Assembly (NCBI RefSeq): GCF_026929975.1
Contig: NZ_JANHOK010000001.1
Span: 272,236-336,235, forward strand
DNA length: 64,000 bases
Direction of reading: 5' to 3'
Source of the DNA: Bartonella sp. F02
GTDB taxonomy: Bacteria; Pseudomonadota; Alphaproteobacteria; Rhizobiales; Rhizobiaceae
A program made the translations under genes and the position numbers. Positions within the stretch are counted from its first letter, which is position 1, and each line of letters begins with the position of its first letter. Positions 30,143 through 38,287 of this stretch are shown one piece after another. Under the pieces are notes generated by a model. That model was given only the letters and a program-made list of their open reading frames with translations, did no database searches and had not been told where the DNA came from.

Positions 30143-30217
30143 TTTTTTTTAAATAGATGTATAACACTGAACGCATGTACGGTTTGTACATTAAAACATT
30201 AGTTATGGAGCAAATTG

Positions 30218-30994
30218 ATGAAAATAAAAAGTTTAATGACGGCTTCTGTTGTCGCCTTAGTTTCAGTCTCTGCATCACAAGCAGCGGATGTTATGGTTCC
30301 TAGAGAAGTTGTTTCGGATGTTGTAATTGCGCCTGAATTCTCTTGGACAGGTTTTTATCTTGGTGGTCAAGTTGGTGGTTTTAAAACTGACAATACTTTG
30401 AAAACCAAATCTGTGGCAGGTTCTGAATGGGAAAAAACAGCTAAAGAACTCTTTCCTAAAATGTCTAGCGCTATGTTCGGTCTTTATGCGGGCTACAATG
30501 TTGGTTTAGGCCAAAATTTTGTTGTTGGTGTTGACACGGATGTTGTGTTTGCTAACGCAAAGAGCAAAGATAAAACAGTAAATTCTAGTACTCCTAGTCA
30601 AGATGCGGATGTTTCAGAAAGAGCTGCAAATGGAAACAACAGTGGACAAGTTTGGAAAACAAAATGGTCTGGTGCTACACGGGCACGTGTTGGTTACGCT
30701 TTTGATCGCGTGATGCCTTATGTCGCTGGTGGTGTTGCTTATGCGCAAGTAAAAAGTCCTTTTGAAGATTCTGCTAATAGTGTAGCTAAAAAATCAAGTG
30801 ATAACAAAAAAGTATCTAAGACAATGGTTGGTTTCACCATTGGTGGTGGTGTTGACTACGCAATGACAGATAGTGTTATCTTACGTGCAGAATACCGTTA
30901 TTCCGATTTTGGTAAAAAAGAATTTGTAAAAGATAGTACACAGCTTACTTACAAAACCAATGACTTCCGTGTTGGTGTAGCTTACAAATTCTAA
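30218..30994 (+). CDS. hbp: Hbp/Pap31-family hemin-binding outer-membrane protein, copy 1
   Basis: 258 residues from the ATG at 30218 (GGAG 7 bases upstream; a TTG 3 bp earlier is less likely). Signal peptide of about 23 residues ends ASQAA. The barrel motifs of the family follow in order: FSWTGFYLGGQVG, GLYAGYNVGLG, VVGVDTDVVFA, KWSGATRARVGYAFDRVMPY, TMVGFTIGGGVDYAM, LRAEYRYSDFG and a C-terminal VGVAYKF ending in Phe, as expected for an outer-membrane beta-barrel of about eight strands (Omp25/31 type). Its variable loop (about 110-145) is Ser/Asn-rich and differs from all other copies. Bartonella homologues bind hemin at the cell surface; binding is inferred here. Confidence 0.9.
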   Translation: MKIKSLMTASVVALVSVSASQAADVMVPREVVSDVVIAPEFSWTGFYLGGQVGGFKTDNTLKTKSVAGSEWEKTAKELFPKMSSAMFGLYAGYNVGLGQNFVVGVDTDVVFANAKSKDKTVNSSTPSQDADVSERAANGNNSGQVWKTKWSGATRARVGYAFDRVMPYVAGGVAYAQVKSPFEDSANSVAKKSSDNKKVSKTMVGFTIGGGVDYAMTDSVILRAEYRYSDFGKKEFVKDSTQLTYKTNDFRVGVAYKF

Positions 30995-31020
30995 TTTTTT
31001 ACAAAGTATAAAATTATTAG

Positions 31021-31055
31021 AGGGCTTAGTCTTTGACGAAGCCCTTATTTTTTTG
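31021..31055 (+). terminator. terminator after Hbp copy 1
   Basis: AGGGCTT-A-GTC, TTT, GAC-G-AAGCCCT, followed by a T-rich run. Each of the next copies ends with a related AAGGCTTCG-type hairpin. Confidence 0.8.
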
Positions 31056-31066
31056 TAACCGTGATC

Positions 31067-31080
31067 TTTTTACTACAGAT
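31067..31080 (+). promoter_or_regulatory. shared upstream element, Hbp copy 2
   Basis: TTTTTACTACAGAT, identical to copies 1, 3, 4 and 5, 64 bp before the start codon. Confidence 0.5.
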
Positions 31081-31144
31081 GTTTGAAGGAAGAGAACTAT
31101 ATGAAGCGTGTGTATTCAGACATTAGTTATGGAGAGAACATCTT

Positions 31145-31981
31145 ATGAATATGAAAAATTTAATAACAGTTTCTATTTTTTCTTTGATTTCAGTATCAGG
31201 AACACACGCTGCGGATATTATGATTACTCGTCAATCAACAGAAATTGCGCCACCTGTTGTTGTTGCACCTTCTTTTTCTTGGACAGGTTTTTATCTTGGG
31301 GGTCAGATTGGTAGTTTTTCAAGCAAAACAGATATGAGTATTATTCAGAATGGAAAAATAAATCAGATTAAGAAAAGTGACTTACCTAAATTATCAGGTT
31401 TTGTCGGTGGTGTGTATGCGGGATCCAATATTGATCTTGGCAATAATTTTGTTCTAGGTATTGATACAGATATGATTTGGTCTGATAAAAAAGATATAAA
31501 AGTGAGTCAGAAATTCGATGTTACTGATGCGAATAAAGGGGATGTCGAAAAAATATTGAGTGGTGCTAACATAAAGATTGATGACAATACTGTTCAAAAG
31601 GGGGATGCAGTTATTATCAATACTTTGTTTAAAGAAAAATGGTCTGGTGCAACGAGAGTTCGTCTTGGTTTTGCTGTTGATCGGATGATGCCTTATATTG
31701 CAGGGGGTATTGCTTATGCGCAGTTTCAAGACGTGGTTCCGATAACATTAAGAGAAAAAGCTAAAAATACTGTAATTGTTTCTGGGAATGTATTAGATGA
31801 AACTAAAACAATGGTTGGTTATACCTTTGGTGCCGGTGTTGATTTTGCAATGACAGATAGTGTTATTTTACGTGCGGAATACCGTTATTCCGATTTTGGT
31901 AAAAAGAAATTTGGAAGAGATACACGTAATATTGAATATAAAACGAATAATTTTCGTTTTGGTGTAGCTTACAAATTCTAA
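31145..31981 (+). CDS. hbp: Hbp-family outer-membrane protein, copy 2
   Basis: 278 residues. The signal peptide MNMKNLITVSIFSLISVSGT-HAA is nearly shared with copy 3. The barrel motifs of the family are complete, ending FRFGVAYKF. The variable region (about 120-155) is KFDVTDANKGDVEKILSGAN, matching copies 3 and 4 in length and layout, so copies 2-5 form a close subgroup (all 278 residues). GGAGAG at 31131-31136 serves as ribosome binding site. It has its own upstream element and terminator and is therefore probably a single-gene unit. Confidence 0.92.
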   Translation: MNMKNLITVSIFSLISVSGTHAADIMITRQSTEIAPPVVVAPSFSWTGFYLGGQIGSFSSKTDMSIIQNGKINQIKKSDLPKLSGFVGGVYAGSNIDLGNNFVLGIDTDMIWSDKKDIKVSQKFDVTDANKGDVEKILSGANIKIDDNTVQKGDAVIINTLFKEKWSGATRVRLGFAVDRMMPYIAGGIAYAQFQDVVPITLREKAKNTVIVSGNVLDETKTMVGYTFGAGVDFAMTDSVILRAEYRYSDFGKKKFGRDTRNIEYKTNNFRFGVAYKF

Positions 31982-32007
31982 TTTTTTATGAAATATAAAA
32001 TTATTAG

Positions 32008-32039
32008 AAGGCTTCGTCAAAGACGAAGCCTTTATTTTT
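32008..32039 (+). terminator. terminator after Hbp copy 2
   Basis: AAGGCTTCGTC, AAA, GACGAAGCCTT: an 11-bp perfect stem followed by TATTTTT. Confidence 0.85.
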
Positions 32040-32051
32040 GTAACTGTGTTT

Positions 32052-32065
32052 TTTTTACTACAGAT
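32052..32065 (+). promoter_or_regulatory. shared upstream element, Hbp copy 3
   Basis: TTTTTACTACAGAT, 64 bp before the start codon, inside an intergenic cassette closely similar to those before copies 2, 4 and 5. Confidence 0.5.
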
Positions 32066-32129
32066 GTTTGAAGAGAGAGAACTATATGGGCGTGTGTATT
32101 CAGACATTAGTTATGGAGAGAAAAATCTT

Positions 32130-32966
32130 ATGAATGTGAAAAGTTTAATAACAGTTTCTATTTTTTCTTTGATTTCAGTATCAGGAACACAGGCTGCGGA
32201 TATTATAATGTCACATCCGACATCGGAGATTGCACCATCGGTTGTTGTGGCACCTTCTTTTTCTTGGACGGGTTTTTATCTTGGAGGTCAGATAGGTAGT
32301 TTTTCAAGTAAGTCTGGAATAAACATTCTTCATAATGGAATAGATAAACAATTGAATAAAGATGCATTACCTAAATTATCAGGTTTTGTCGGTGGTGTAT
32401 ATGCGGGTTCGAATATTGATCTTGGCAATAATTTTGTTCTAGGTATTGATACAGATATAGTTTGGTCAAATCAAAAGGATACAAAAATAAGCCAGAAATT
32501 TGATGTCACTAAAGATAATAAAGAACATTTCCAGAAAATATTTCAGAATGCTAATATAAAGATTGCTGACAACGCTGTTGAGGAAGGTGATCTAGTCATT
32601 CTTGACACTAAGTTAAAAGAAAAATGGTCTGGTGCGACACGGGTTCGTCTTGGTTTTGCTGCTGATCGCATTATGCCTTATGTCGTTGGTGGTGTTGCTT
32701 ATGCACAGTTGCAAGATGTGGTGCCAGTAACATTAAGAGATAAAAATAAAGCGAACGTAATCATTTCTGGACAATTGTCAGATGAAACCAAAACAATGGT
32801 TGGTTATACCCTTGGTGCCGGTGTTGATTTTGCAATGACTAACAATGTTCTTTTGCGTGCAGAATATCGTTATTCGGATTTTGGTAAAAAGAAATTTGCA
32901 AAAGATATGCGTGACATTGAATATAAAACGAATAATTTTCGTTTTGGTGTAGCTTACAAATTCTAA
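32130..32966 (+). CDS. hbp: Hbp-family outer-membrane protein, copy 3
   Basis: 278 residues from the ATG at 32130 (GGAGAG upstream); a longer in-frame extension to 32046 would run through the leader and the regulatory region and is rejected. Signal peptide MNVKSLITVSIFSLISVSGT-QAA. Family motifs are intact: FSWTGFYLGGQIGSFSSKSG, KWSGATRVRLGFAADRIMPY, TMVGYTLGAGVDFAM and the terminal FGVAYKF. Variable loop reads KFDVTKDNKEHFQKIFQNAN. Close paralogue of copy 2 across signal peptide and barrel, differing mostly in loops. Confidence 0.92.
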   Translation: MNVKSLITVSIFSLISVSGTQAADIIMSHPTSEIAPSVVVAPSFSWTGFYLGGQIGSFSSKSGINILHNGIDKQLNKDALPKLSGFVGGVYAGSNIDLGNNFVLGIDTDIVWSNQKDTKISQKFDVTKDNKEHFQKIFQNANIKIADNAVEEGDLVILDTKLKEKWSGATRVRLGFAADRIMPYVVGGVAYAQLQDVVPVTLRDKNKANVIISGQLSDETKTMVGYTLGAGVDFAMTNNVLLRAEYRYSDFGKKKFAKDMRDIEYKTNNFRFGVAYKF

Positions 32967-32992
32967 TTTTTTACAAAATAGAAAATCATTAG

Positions 32993-33024
32993 AAGGCTTC
33001 GTCAAAGACGGAGCCTTTATTTTT
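32993..33024 (+). terminator. terminator after Hbp copy 3
   Basis: AAGGCTTCGTC, AAA, GACGGAGCCTT (one mismatch-type G:T pair), followed by TATTTTT. Confidence 0.8.
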
Positions 33025-33027
33025 GTC

Positions 33028-33192
33028 ACTGTGTTCTTTTTACTACAGATGTTTGAAGGAAGAGAACTATATGAGCGTGTATGTTTCGATACTAGCTATG
33101 GAGAAAAATTTATGAATATAAAAACTTTTATGACGGCTTCTGTTTTTGCTTTGGCTACAGCATCAGTAGCGCAAGCTGCAGATATCATGATT
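33028..33192 (+). repeat. 165-bp near-identical repeat, unit A (leader plus signal peptide of copy 4)
   Basis: From ACTGTGTTC through the first 27 codons of copy 4, the sequence matches 34013-34177 with only two differences that I find by eye (GAAGGAA/GAAAGAA in the leader, GCG/GCA in an Ala codon). Offset is exactly 985 bp. Sequence beyond it diverges, which points to recent duplication or gene conversion. Confidence 0.85.
33037..33050 (+). promoter_or_regulatory. shared upstream element, Hbp copy 4
   Basis: TTTTTACTACAGAT, 61 bp before the start codon. Confidence 0.5.
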
Positions 33193-33948
33193 TCTCGTCA
33201 ATCAACAGAACTTGTACCACCTGTTGTTGTTGCTCCTACTTTTTCTTGGACAGGATTTTATTTTGGTGCTCAGACGGGTGGTTTTTCAAGTAAAACTGGA
33301 ATGAGTATTTCTCATAACGGCAAAATAAATCAGATTAGAAAAAACGATTTACCTAAATTGTCGGGTTTTGTCGGTGGTTTATATGCGGGATACAATGTTG
33401 GTCTTGGCAACACTGTTGTTTTAGGCGTTGATACAGATGTCGTTTGGGCTGGAAAAAAGAATACAACAATAGTCCAGAAGACTAAAGTTACTGTGGATAA
33501 TATTAACCATTTTGAGCAAATATTGAAGAACGCAAACATACAAATTAATTCTAATGATATTGCAGCTAATGATATATTAGTTCTCGAGTCTAGTTTTAAA
33601 GAGAAATGGTCAGGTGCAACACGAGTCCGTTTTGGTTTTGCTACTGATCGAATTATGCCTTATGTTGCTGGAGGTATTGCTTATGCGCGTTTTCAAGATA
33701 TTGTGCCGGTTACACTGAAAGAAAGTGATCCAGGAAAAGTTGTTGTTTCTGGGAAATTATCAGACGAAACTAAGACAATGATTGGTTATACCCTTGGTGC
33801 TGGGCTTGATTTCGCAATGACTGACAATGTTCTTTTGCGTGCAGAATATCGTTATTCGGATTTTGGTAAAAAGAAATTTGCAAAAGATAGACGTAATATT
33901 GAATATAAAACGAATAATTTTCGCATTGGTGTAGCTTACAAATTCTAA
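33112..33948 (+). CDS. hbp: Hbp-family outer-membrane protein, copy 4
   Basis: 278 residues from the ATG at 33112; GGAG sits in CTATGGAGAAAAATTT before it. The signal peptide (MNIKTFMTASVFALATASVA-QAA) is identical to that of copy 5. Barrel motifs are FSWTGFYFGAQTG, GLYAGYNVGLGNTVVLGVDTD, KWSGATRVRFGFATDRIMPY and IGVAYKF. The variable loop (KVTVDNINHFEQILKNAN) resembles that of copy 3, so this gene looks like a mosaic: 5' end shared with copy 5, loop shared with copies 2-3. Confidence 0.92.
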   Translation: MNIKTFMTASVFALATASVAQAADIMISRQSTELVPPVVVAPTFSWTGFYFGAQTGGFSSKTGMSISHNGKINQIRKNDLPKLSGFVGGLYAGYNVGLGNTVVLGVDTDVVWAGKKNTTIVQKTKVTVDNINHFEQILKNANIQINSNDIAANDILVLESSFKEKWSGATRVRFGFATDRIMPYVAGGIAYARFQDIVPVTLKESDPGKVVVSGKLSDETKTMIGYTLGAGLDFAMTDNVLLRAEYRYSDFGKKKFAKDRRNIEYKTNNFRIGVAYKF

Positions 33949-33973
33949 TTTTTTACAAAATAGAAAATCATTA

Positions 33974-34009
33974 AAAGGCTTCGTTTTTGACGAAGCTTCT
34001 ATTTTTTTT
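33974..34009 (+). terminator. terminator after Hbp copy 4
   Basis: AGGCTTCGT, TTTTG, ACGAAGCTT followed by CTATTTTTTTT. Confidence 0.75.
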
Positions 34010-34012
34010 ATG

Positions 34013-34177
34013 ACTGTGTTCTTTTTACTACAGATGTTTGAAAGAAGAGAACTATATGAGCGTGTATGTTTCGATACTAGCTATGGAGAAAAATTTATGA
34101 ATATAAAAACTTTTATGACGGCTTCTGTTTTTGCTTTGGCTACAGCATCAGTAGCACAAGCTGCAGATATCATGATT
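34013..34177 (+). repeat. 165-bp near-identical repeat, unit B (leader plus signal peptide of copy 5)
   Basis: Second copy of the unit at 33028-33192. Confidence 0.85.
34022..34035 (+). promoter_or_regulatory. shared upstream element, Hbp copy 5
   Basis: TTTTTACTACAGAT, 61 bp before the start codon, as in copy 4. Confidence 0.5.
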
Positions 34178-34933
34178 CCACGTCAACCAACAGAAATTGC
34201 ACCGCCTGTTGTTGTTGCCCCTACTTTTTCTTGGACAGGTTTTTATCTTGGAGGACAGATTGGTAGTTTTTCAAGTAAAACAGCAATGGATATTATTTTA
34301 AGTGATAGAACTATTCCTTTGAGTCAAGATGCATTACCTAAATTATCAGGTTTTGTCGGTGGTTTATATGCAGGATCCAATGTTGATCTAGGCAATAACT
34401 TTATTTTAGGTGTTGATACGGATATGGTTTGGTCTGGCCAAAGCAAAATAAAACCCAGCAATAAAATTGTAATTACTAATGAAAATAAAGGTGGAATTAC
34501 TCAATTATTGACTAATTCTGGTGTTAAATTAGCGCAAGATGCACTTGCTGACGGAGATGTAGTAGCTATTGATACTGGCTTTAAAGAAGAGTGGTCTGGT
34601 GCAACACGGGTGCGTTTTGGTTTTGCTGCTGATCGTATTATGCCTTATGTTGCTGGTGGTGTTGCTTATGCAAGATTTCAGGATGTGGCTCCTGTGAAAG
34701 CAAGCAAAAAAGATACCAATCAGGTTATTGCTTCTGGTAAGTTATCAGATGAAACTAAAACACTGGTTGGCTATACTCTTGGTGCCGGTGTTGATTTTGC
34801 AATGACAGATAGTGTTATTTTGCGTGCAGAATATCGTTATGCTGATTTTGGTAAGAAGAAATTTGCAAATGATAAATACAATATTAATTACAAAACCAAT
34901 AATTTTCGCGTTGGTGTAGCTTACAAGTTTTAA
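34097..34933 (+). CDS. hbp: Hbp-family outer-membrane protein, copy 5
   Basis: 278 residues. Signal peptide identical to copy 4. The N-terminal barrel part (FSWTGFYLGGQIGSFSSKTA) is closer to copies 2-3. The variable loop is unlike its neighbours: NKIVITNENKGGITQLLTNS, then GVKLAQDALADGDVVAIDTG. C-terminal strands EYRYADFGKKKFANDKY and VGVAYKF. Framed by its own element and terminator. Confidence 0.92.
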   Translation: MNIKTFMTASVFALATASVAQAADIMIPRQPTEIAPPVVVAPTFSWTGFYLGGQIGSFSSKTAMDIILSDRTIPLSQDALPKLSGFVGGLYAGSNVDLGNNFILGVDTDMVWSGQSKIKPSNKIVITNENKGGITQLLTNSGVKLAQDALADGDVVAIDTGFKEEWSGATRVRFGFAADRIMPYVAGGVAYARFQDVAPVKASKKDTNQVIASGKLSDETKTLVGYTLGAGVDFAMTDSVILRAEYRYADFGKKKFANDKYNINYKTNNFRVGVAYKF

Positions 34934-34959
34934 GGTATTACAAAAAATTAAGTTGTTAG

Positions 34960-34990
34960 AGAACTTCGTTTTAGCGAAGTTCTTCTTTTT
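34960..34990 (+). terminator. terminator after Hbp copy 5
   Basis: AGAACTTCG, TTTTAG, CGAAGTTCT, then TCTTTTT. Confidence 0.8.
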
Positions 34991-35092
34991 ATAATTAATT
35001 ATGCGATTTTGATCACATATATTTAACTATTTAACACTAAAGAGCGATACAGATAAGTGTGTTGAATAGTTGTGAATCTATGGAGCAAATTT

Positions 35093-35857
35093 ATGTTTAT
35101 GAAAGCTTTAATGGCATCTTCTTTGTTGACTTTAGTCTCAATGTCATCGGCACAAGCGGCTGATATTGTAATGTCTCATCAACCAATAAAAACTTCTCCA
35201 TTAATTGTTGCACCTTCTGCTTTTTCTTGGACAGGTTTTTATCTTGGTGGTCAATTGGGTGATTTTTTAAGTAAACCTTCTTCTAGCGTTCTTGCAGGAA
35301 CTACATGGGCCTCCATTGACAAAGATTCTTTGCTTAAACCATCGGGTGGTATGATAGGGTTATACGGAGGCTTTAATATTGATTTTAGTAATAATCTGGT
35401 TTTGGGTATTGATACAGATATAGCTTGGTCTGGAAAAAAAGATCAAAAATCAATTATTATAAAAACAGATGAATACGGTGATATCCCGAAAAATGAAATT
35501 GCTTTTCGGAATCACCTTTTAAAACATAAATGGTCAGGTGCAACACGGGTGCGTCTTGGTTTTTCCGCTAATAATTTGATGCCTTATGTTGCTGGTGGTA
35601 TTGCTTATACGCAGTTAAATGATGTTGTTTCAATATCGATGAAAAATAAAATTCTTCCTGAGAGCGTGGTTGAGACAACCAAAACAATGGTTGGTTATAC
35701 TCTTGGTGGAGGTATTGATTTTGTAGCGGATACAAATATGATTATGCGCGTAGAATATCGTTATTCCGATTTTGGTAAGAAGAAATTTGCAAAAAACAAG
35801 TATGAACTTTCTTACAAAACAAACGATTTCCGTATTGGTGTTGCTTATAAATTTTAA
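35093..35857 (+). CDS. hbp: Hbp-family outer-membrane protein, copy 6
   Basis: 254 residues from the ATG at 35093, placed by TATGGAGCAAATTT 7 bases upstream; a GTG at 35072 would add seven residues and lacks a site. Signal peptide MFMKALMASSLLTLVSMSSA-QAA. This is the shortest loop version: between GIDTDIAWSGKKDQ and HKWSGATRVRLGF only about 30 residues remain. The barrel motif AFSWTGFYLGGQLG and the terminal IGVAYKF are intact. The TTTTTACTACAGAT element is not seen upstream; a GATCAC-containing AT-rich leader stands there instead. Confidence 0.92.
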   Translation: MFMKALMASSLLTLVSMSSAQAADIVMSHQPIKTSPLIVAPSAFSWTGFYLGGQLGDFLSKPSSSVLAGTTWASIDKDSLLKPSGGMIGLYGGFNIDFSNNLVLGIDTDIAWSGKKDQKSIIIKTDEYGDIPKNEIAFRNHLLKHKWSGATRVRLGFSANNLMPYVAGGIAYTQLNDVVSISMKNKILPESVVETTKTMVGYTLGGGIDFVADTNMIMRVEYRYSDFGKKKFAKNKYELSYKTNDFRIGVAYKF

Positions 35858-35882
35858 TTTTTTACAAAGTGTTGAGTTATTA

Positions 35883-35912
35883 AAAATCCTGTCTTTTGAC
35901 AGGTTTTTTTTT
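35883..35912 (+). terminator. terminator after Hbp copy 6
   Basis: CCTGTC, TTTT, GACAGG followed by nine T; upstream A residues can extend the stem. Confidence 0.8.
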
Positions 35913-36002
35913 GTCTGTGGTTGATTTGTTTTGGTTGTGTATCTTTTCAGGCATATATGTCACAATATTTTGTATTCACATGTTAGCTATGAGGCAAATT
36001 AT

Positions 36003-36827
36003 ATGAATATGAAATGTTGTGTGATGGTTTCTGTTTTTGCATTAGCTTCAATCTCTGCGACTCAAGCAGCAAGCGCCATAGTGTTAAAACAAAAGACACC
36101 AGTTACTGTTTTTTCTTGGGTTGGTTTTTATTTGAGTGGTCAGATTATGAAAGATTTTTTGAGTCAAATGGATATAAATACACAATATAAGAAGAAAAGC
36201 AGTGTTCAATTTAGTGGGGATTTTTTATCTGAACCGGTAGGTTTTATGGGAGGATTATATGCAGGTTCTAATCTTGCTTTCAATAATGGTTTTGTTTTGG
36301 GTATTGAAACGGATATAATTGTATCAAACTCGAAAACTATACAACGTAGCGGATATGAGATTACAACTACAAATGAGTTAAATTACCTTAATGATATTTT
36401 TGAAAAGTATGGCGTTACATATGAAGACAGTTTAGCGCCTCGTATTGGTGATGAGAATATTGGTCACGTTATTTTAAAAGAAAAGTGGATGGGAGCTACG
36501 CGAGCACGTATTGGTTTCTCGTATGGTCGTGTTATGCCATATATCGCTGGTGGTATTAGCTATACACAGTTTCAAGCTATTACATCAATATCAATAGAAA
36601 AACAGAATACAGGTAAAATAGCTGCTTTTGGTGATTTGTCGAATGAAGTCAAAACAATGGTTGGTTTTACCATTGGGGGTGGTTTTGATTATGCAATAAT
36701 AGACAATGTTATATTGCGTGCAGAATATCGTTATTCCGATTTTGGTCAAAAGAAATTTGCAAAGAACCACTATATACTTGATAATAAAATTAGTGATTTG
36801 CGTATTGGTATAGCTTATAAGTTTTAA
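36003..36827 (+). CDS. hbp: Hbp-family outer-membrane protein, copy 7 (divergent)
   Basis: 274 residues from the ATG at 36003. Signal peptide MNMKCCVMVSVFALASISAT-QAA, whose first 14 residues are identical to copy 8. It is more diverged: FSWVGFYLSGQIMKDFLSQM replaces the usual FSWTGFYLGGQIG, and KEKWMGATRARIGFSYGRVM changes the conserved WSGATR. C-terminal strands EYRYSDFGQKKF and IGIAYKF remain, so the barrel is probably intact. No clear terminator and no TTTTTACTACAGAT element were found next to it. Confidence 0.88.
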   Translation: MNMKCCVMVSVFALASISATQAASAIVLKQKTPVTVFSWVGFYLSGQIMKDFLSQMDINTQYKKKSSVQFSGDFLSEPVGFMGGLYAGSNLAFNNGFVLGIETDIIVSNSKTIQRSGYEITTTNELNYLNDIFEKYGVTYEDSLAPRIGDENIGHVILKEKWMGATRARIGFSYGRVMPYIAGGISYTQFQAITSISIEKQNTGKIAAFGDLSNEVKTMVGFTIGGGFDYAIIDNVILRAEYRYSDFGQKKFAKNHYILDNKISDLRIGIAYKF

Positions 36828-36906
36828 TTTTTTAATTAACTATATTTGATGGTTTAAAACTTCTATTGTTGTTAGTTTTTTATAACTATATCATATTTGT
36901 TACATA

Positions 36907-36921
36907 TTTTTACGCACAGAT
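36907..36921 (+). promoter_or_regulatory. variant of the shared upstream element, Hbp copy 8
   Basis: TTTTTACGCACAGAT, one base longer than the common 14-mer and only 38 bp before the start codon, so a weaker match. Confidence 0.3.
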
Positions 36922-36959
36922 GTGTACAAATATACATTTAATTAGCTGTGGAGTACTTT

Positions 36960-37985
36960 ATGAATATGAAATGTTGTGTGATGGTTTCTGTTTTTGCATT
37001 AATTGCAGTCTCTGAGACACAAGCAGAAAGCATCACAATGTCTAAACAAAAAGCACCAGTTAGTGTTTTTTCTTCTCATTCTTGGGGAGGGTTTTATCTT
37101 GGGGGTCAAATTGGTCATATTTCAAGTAAGACTACTCTAAGTCAATATAATAATGGTGATCTTGGTCAAAAATGGAATAATATGAGTAAGGAGTTATCTC
37201 CTCGTTTTTCTAGTTTTGGAGGAGGTCTTTATACAGGTTTAAATATTCCATTGAGGAACAATTTGATTCTCGGTATTGAGACAGACATAGCTTTTTCCAA
37301 TGGAAAAGATATAAAACAAAATTCTCAAAATATTAAAAAAAATAAGATTGTTGTAGGATATAGTGAAGTAAATAAAAAATCTGAAAATTCTGCAAAAGCT
37401 GGTTATTCCCCAGAAGCTGGTTATTTCCCAGAAACTGCTTATCCCCCAGAAGCTGCTTATCCCCCAGAAGCTGGTTATTTCCCAGAAACTGCTTATCCCC
37501 CAGAAACTGCTTATCCCCCAGAAACTGGTTATTTCCCAGAAGCTGGTTATTTCCCAGAAACTGTTTATCCCCCAGAAACTGTTTATCCCCCAGAAATTAG
37601 TTCTCCCCCAGAAACTAGTTCTCCCCCAGAAACTGAAGATTCATCGGATAATCAGTCCATTAATCGTGTTTTTTTGAAAGCAAATTGGTTTGGGGCGACA
37701 CGAGTTCGTCTTGGTTATATCGCGACTGATCGTATTATGTCTTATATTGCTGGTGGTATTTCTTATGCGCAGGTACGGAGTCAATTTAATAATCTGCCGA
37801 GTATGAAGAACATAATGGTTGGTTATACTCTTGGTGCCGGTGTTGATTTTGCAGTGACAGATAGTGTTATTTTACGCGTGGAATATCGCTATTCCGATTT
37901 TGGTAAAAAGAAATTTGTAGAAGATAAAGTTAAGCTTCATTACAAGACTAATGGAGTCAATATTGGTGTGGCTTATAAATTTTAA
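36960..37985 (+). CDS. hbp: Hbp-family outer-membrane protein, copy 8, with Pro/Glu-rich hexapeptide repeats
   Basis: 341 residues from the ATG at 36960 (GTGGAG upstream), longest of the array. Signal peptide shares MNMKCCVMVSVFAL with copy 7. Barrel motifs flank a large insert: SWGGFYLGGQIG and GIETDIAFSNGKD before it, ANWFGATRVRLGYI and TLGAGVDFAV after it. At residues about 149-226 thirteen six-residue units of the type Y(P/F)PE(A/T)x are inserted in the position where other copies have their variable loop. The insert is proline-, tyrosine- and glutamate-rich and should be surface-exposed and unstructured. The reading frame stays open, consistent with a functional gene. Confidence 0.9.
   Translation: MNMKCCVMVSVFALIAVSETQAESITMSKQKAPVSVFSSHSWGGFYLGGQIGHISSKTTLSQYNNGDLGQKWNNMSKELSPRFSSFGGGLYTGLNIPLRNNLILGIETDIAFSNGKDIKQNSQNIKKNKIVVGYSEVNKKSENSAKAGYSPEAGYFPETAYPPEAAYPPEAGYFPETAYPPETAYPPETGYFPEAGYFPETVYPPETVYPPEISSPPETSSPPETEDSSDNQSINRVFLKANWFGATRVRLGYIATDRIMSYIAGGISYAQVRSQFNNLPSMKNIMVGYTLGAGVDFAVTDSVILRVEYRYSDFGKKKFVEDKVKLHYKTNGVNIGVAYKF
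37404..37637 (+). repeat. 13 x 18-bp tandem repeat inside Hbp copy 8
   Basis: Units of 18 bp (type TATCCCCCAGAAGCTGCT) encode YSPEAG, YFPETA, YPPEAA, YPPEAG, YFPETA, YPPETA, YPPETG, YFPEAG, YFPETV, YPPETV, YPPEIS, SPPETS, SPPETE. Because the unit is a multiple of three, unit gain or loss changes loop length without breaking the frame. Confidence 0.95.
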
Positions 37986-38287
37986 TTTATTATCAGATCA
38001 AATTGTTTAAAAAGCTCTATCAAGATAGGGCTTTTTTATTTAGATGTTTATTTCTCATTAATAAATTTAAAATGTGTCTTGAATAAATTTAATTTGCACA
38101 TTTATACAGTTTATAATTAGTCACTTTATTCTAAATTAAGTTACTGTTATAGCTATATTTTTTATAAATTTGTATTTTTTATAATATTTTTTATTAAAAT
38201 ATTTAAACAGGAGCATCTTATAAAAAACATTTTGTATTATATATTAGGGCGTTAAATAATACGTTTCAGGTATTTGGAGAATAATTT
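37986..38287. other. 302-bp intergenic region before Hbp copy 9
   Basis: Beyond the terminator it is AT-rich leader DNA. The last 20 bases (TATTTGGAGAATAATTT) match the second leader type shared with copies 10-11 and the small secreted genes. No TTTTTACTACAGAT element is seen. Confidence 0.5.
38010..38037 (+). terminator. terminator after Hbp copy 8
   Basis: AAAGCTCTAT, CAAG, ATAGGGCTTT followed by TTT. Confidence 0.75.

Larger units (their letters stand above)
29166..30217. other. 1,052-bp intergenic region before the Hbp array
   Basis: No frame long enough or protein-like enough to support a gene. It holds a hairpin at 29328-29370, an imperfect inverted repeat around 29470-29500, and at its right end the TTTTTACTACAGAT element (30129-30142) and leader of the first Hbp gene. 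The rest is AT-rich, with no motif I can name. Confidence 0.5.

Noticed and set aside
31108..31314. 68-codon plus-strand frame at the start of Hbp copy 2
   Set aside because: It overlaps copy 2 in another frame and its product has no features; a shadow frame.
37404..37637. CRISPR array
   Set aside because: The 18-bp units are head-to-tail without spacers and lie in frame inside a coding sequence.
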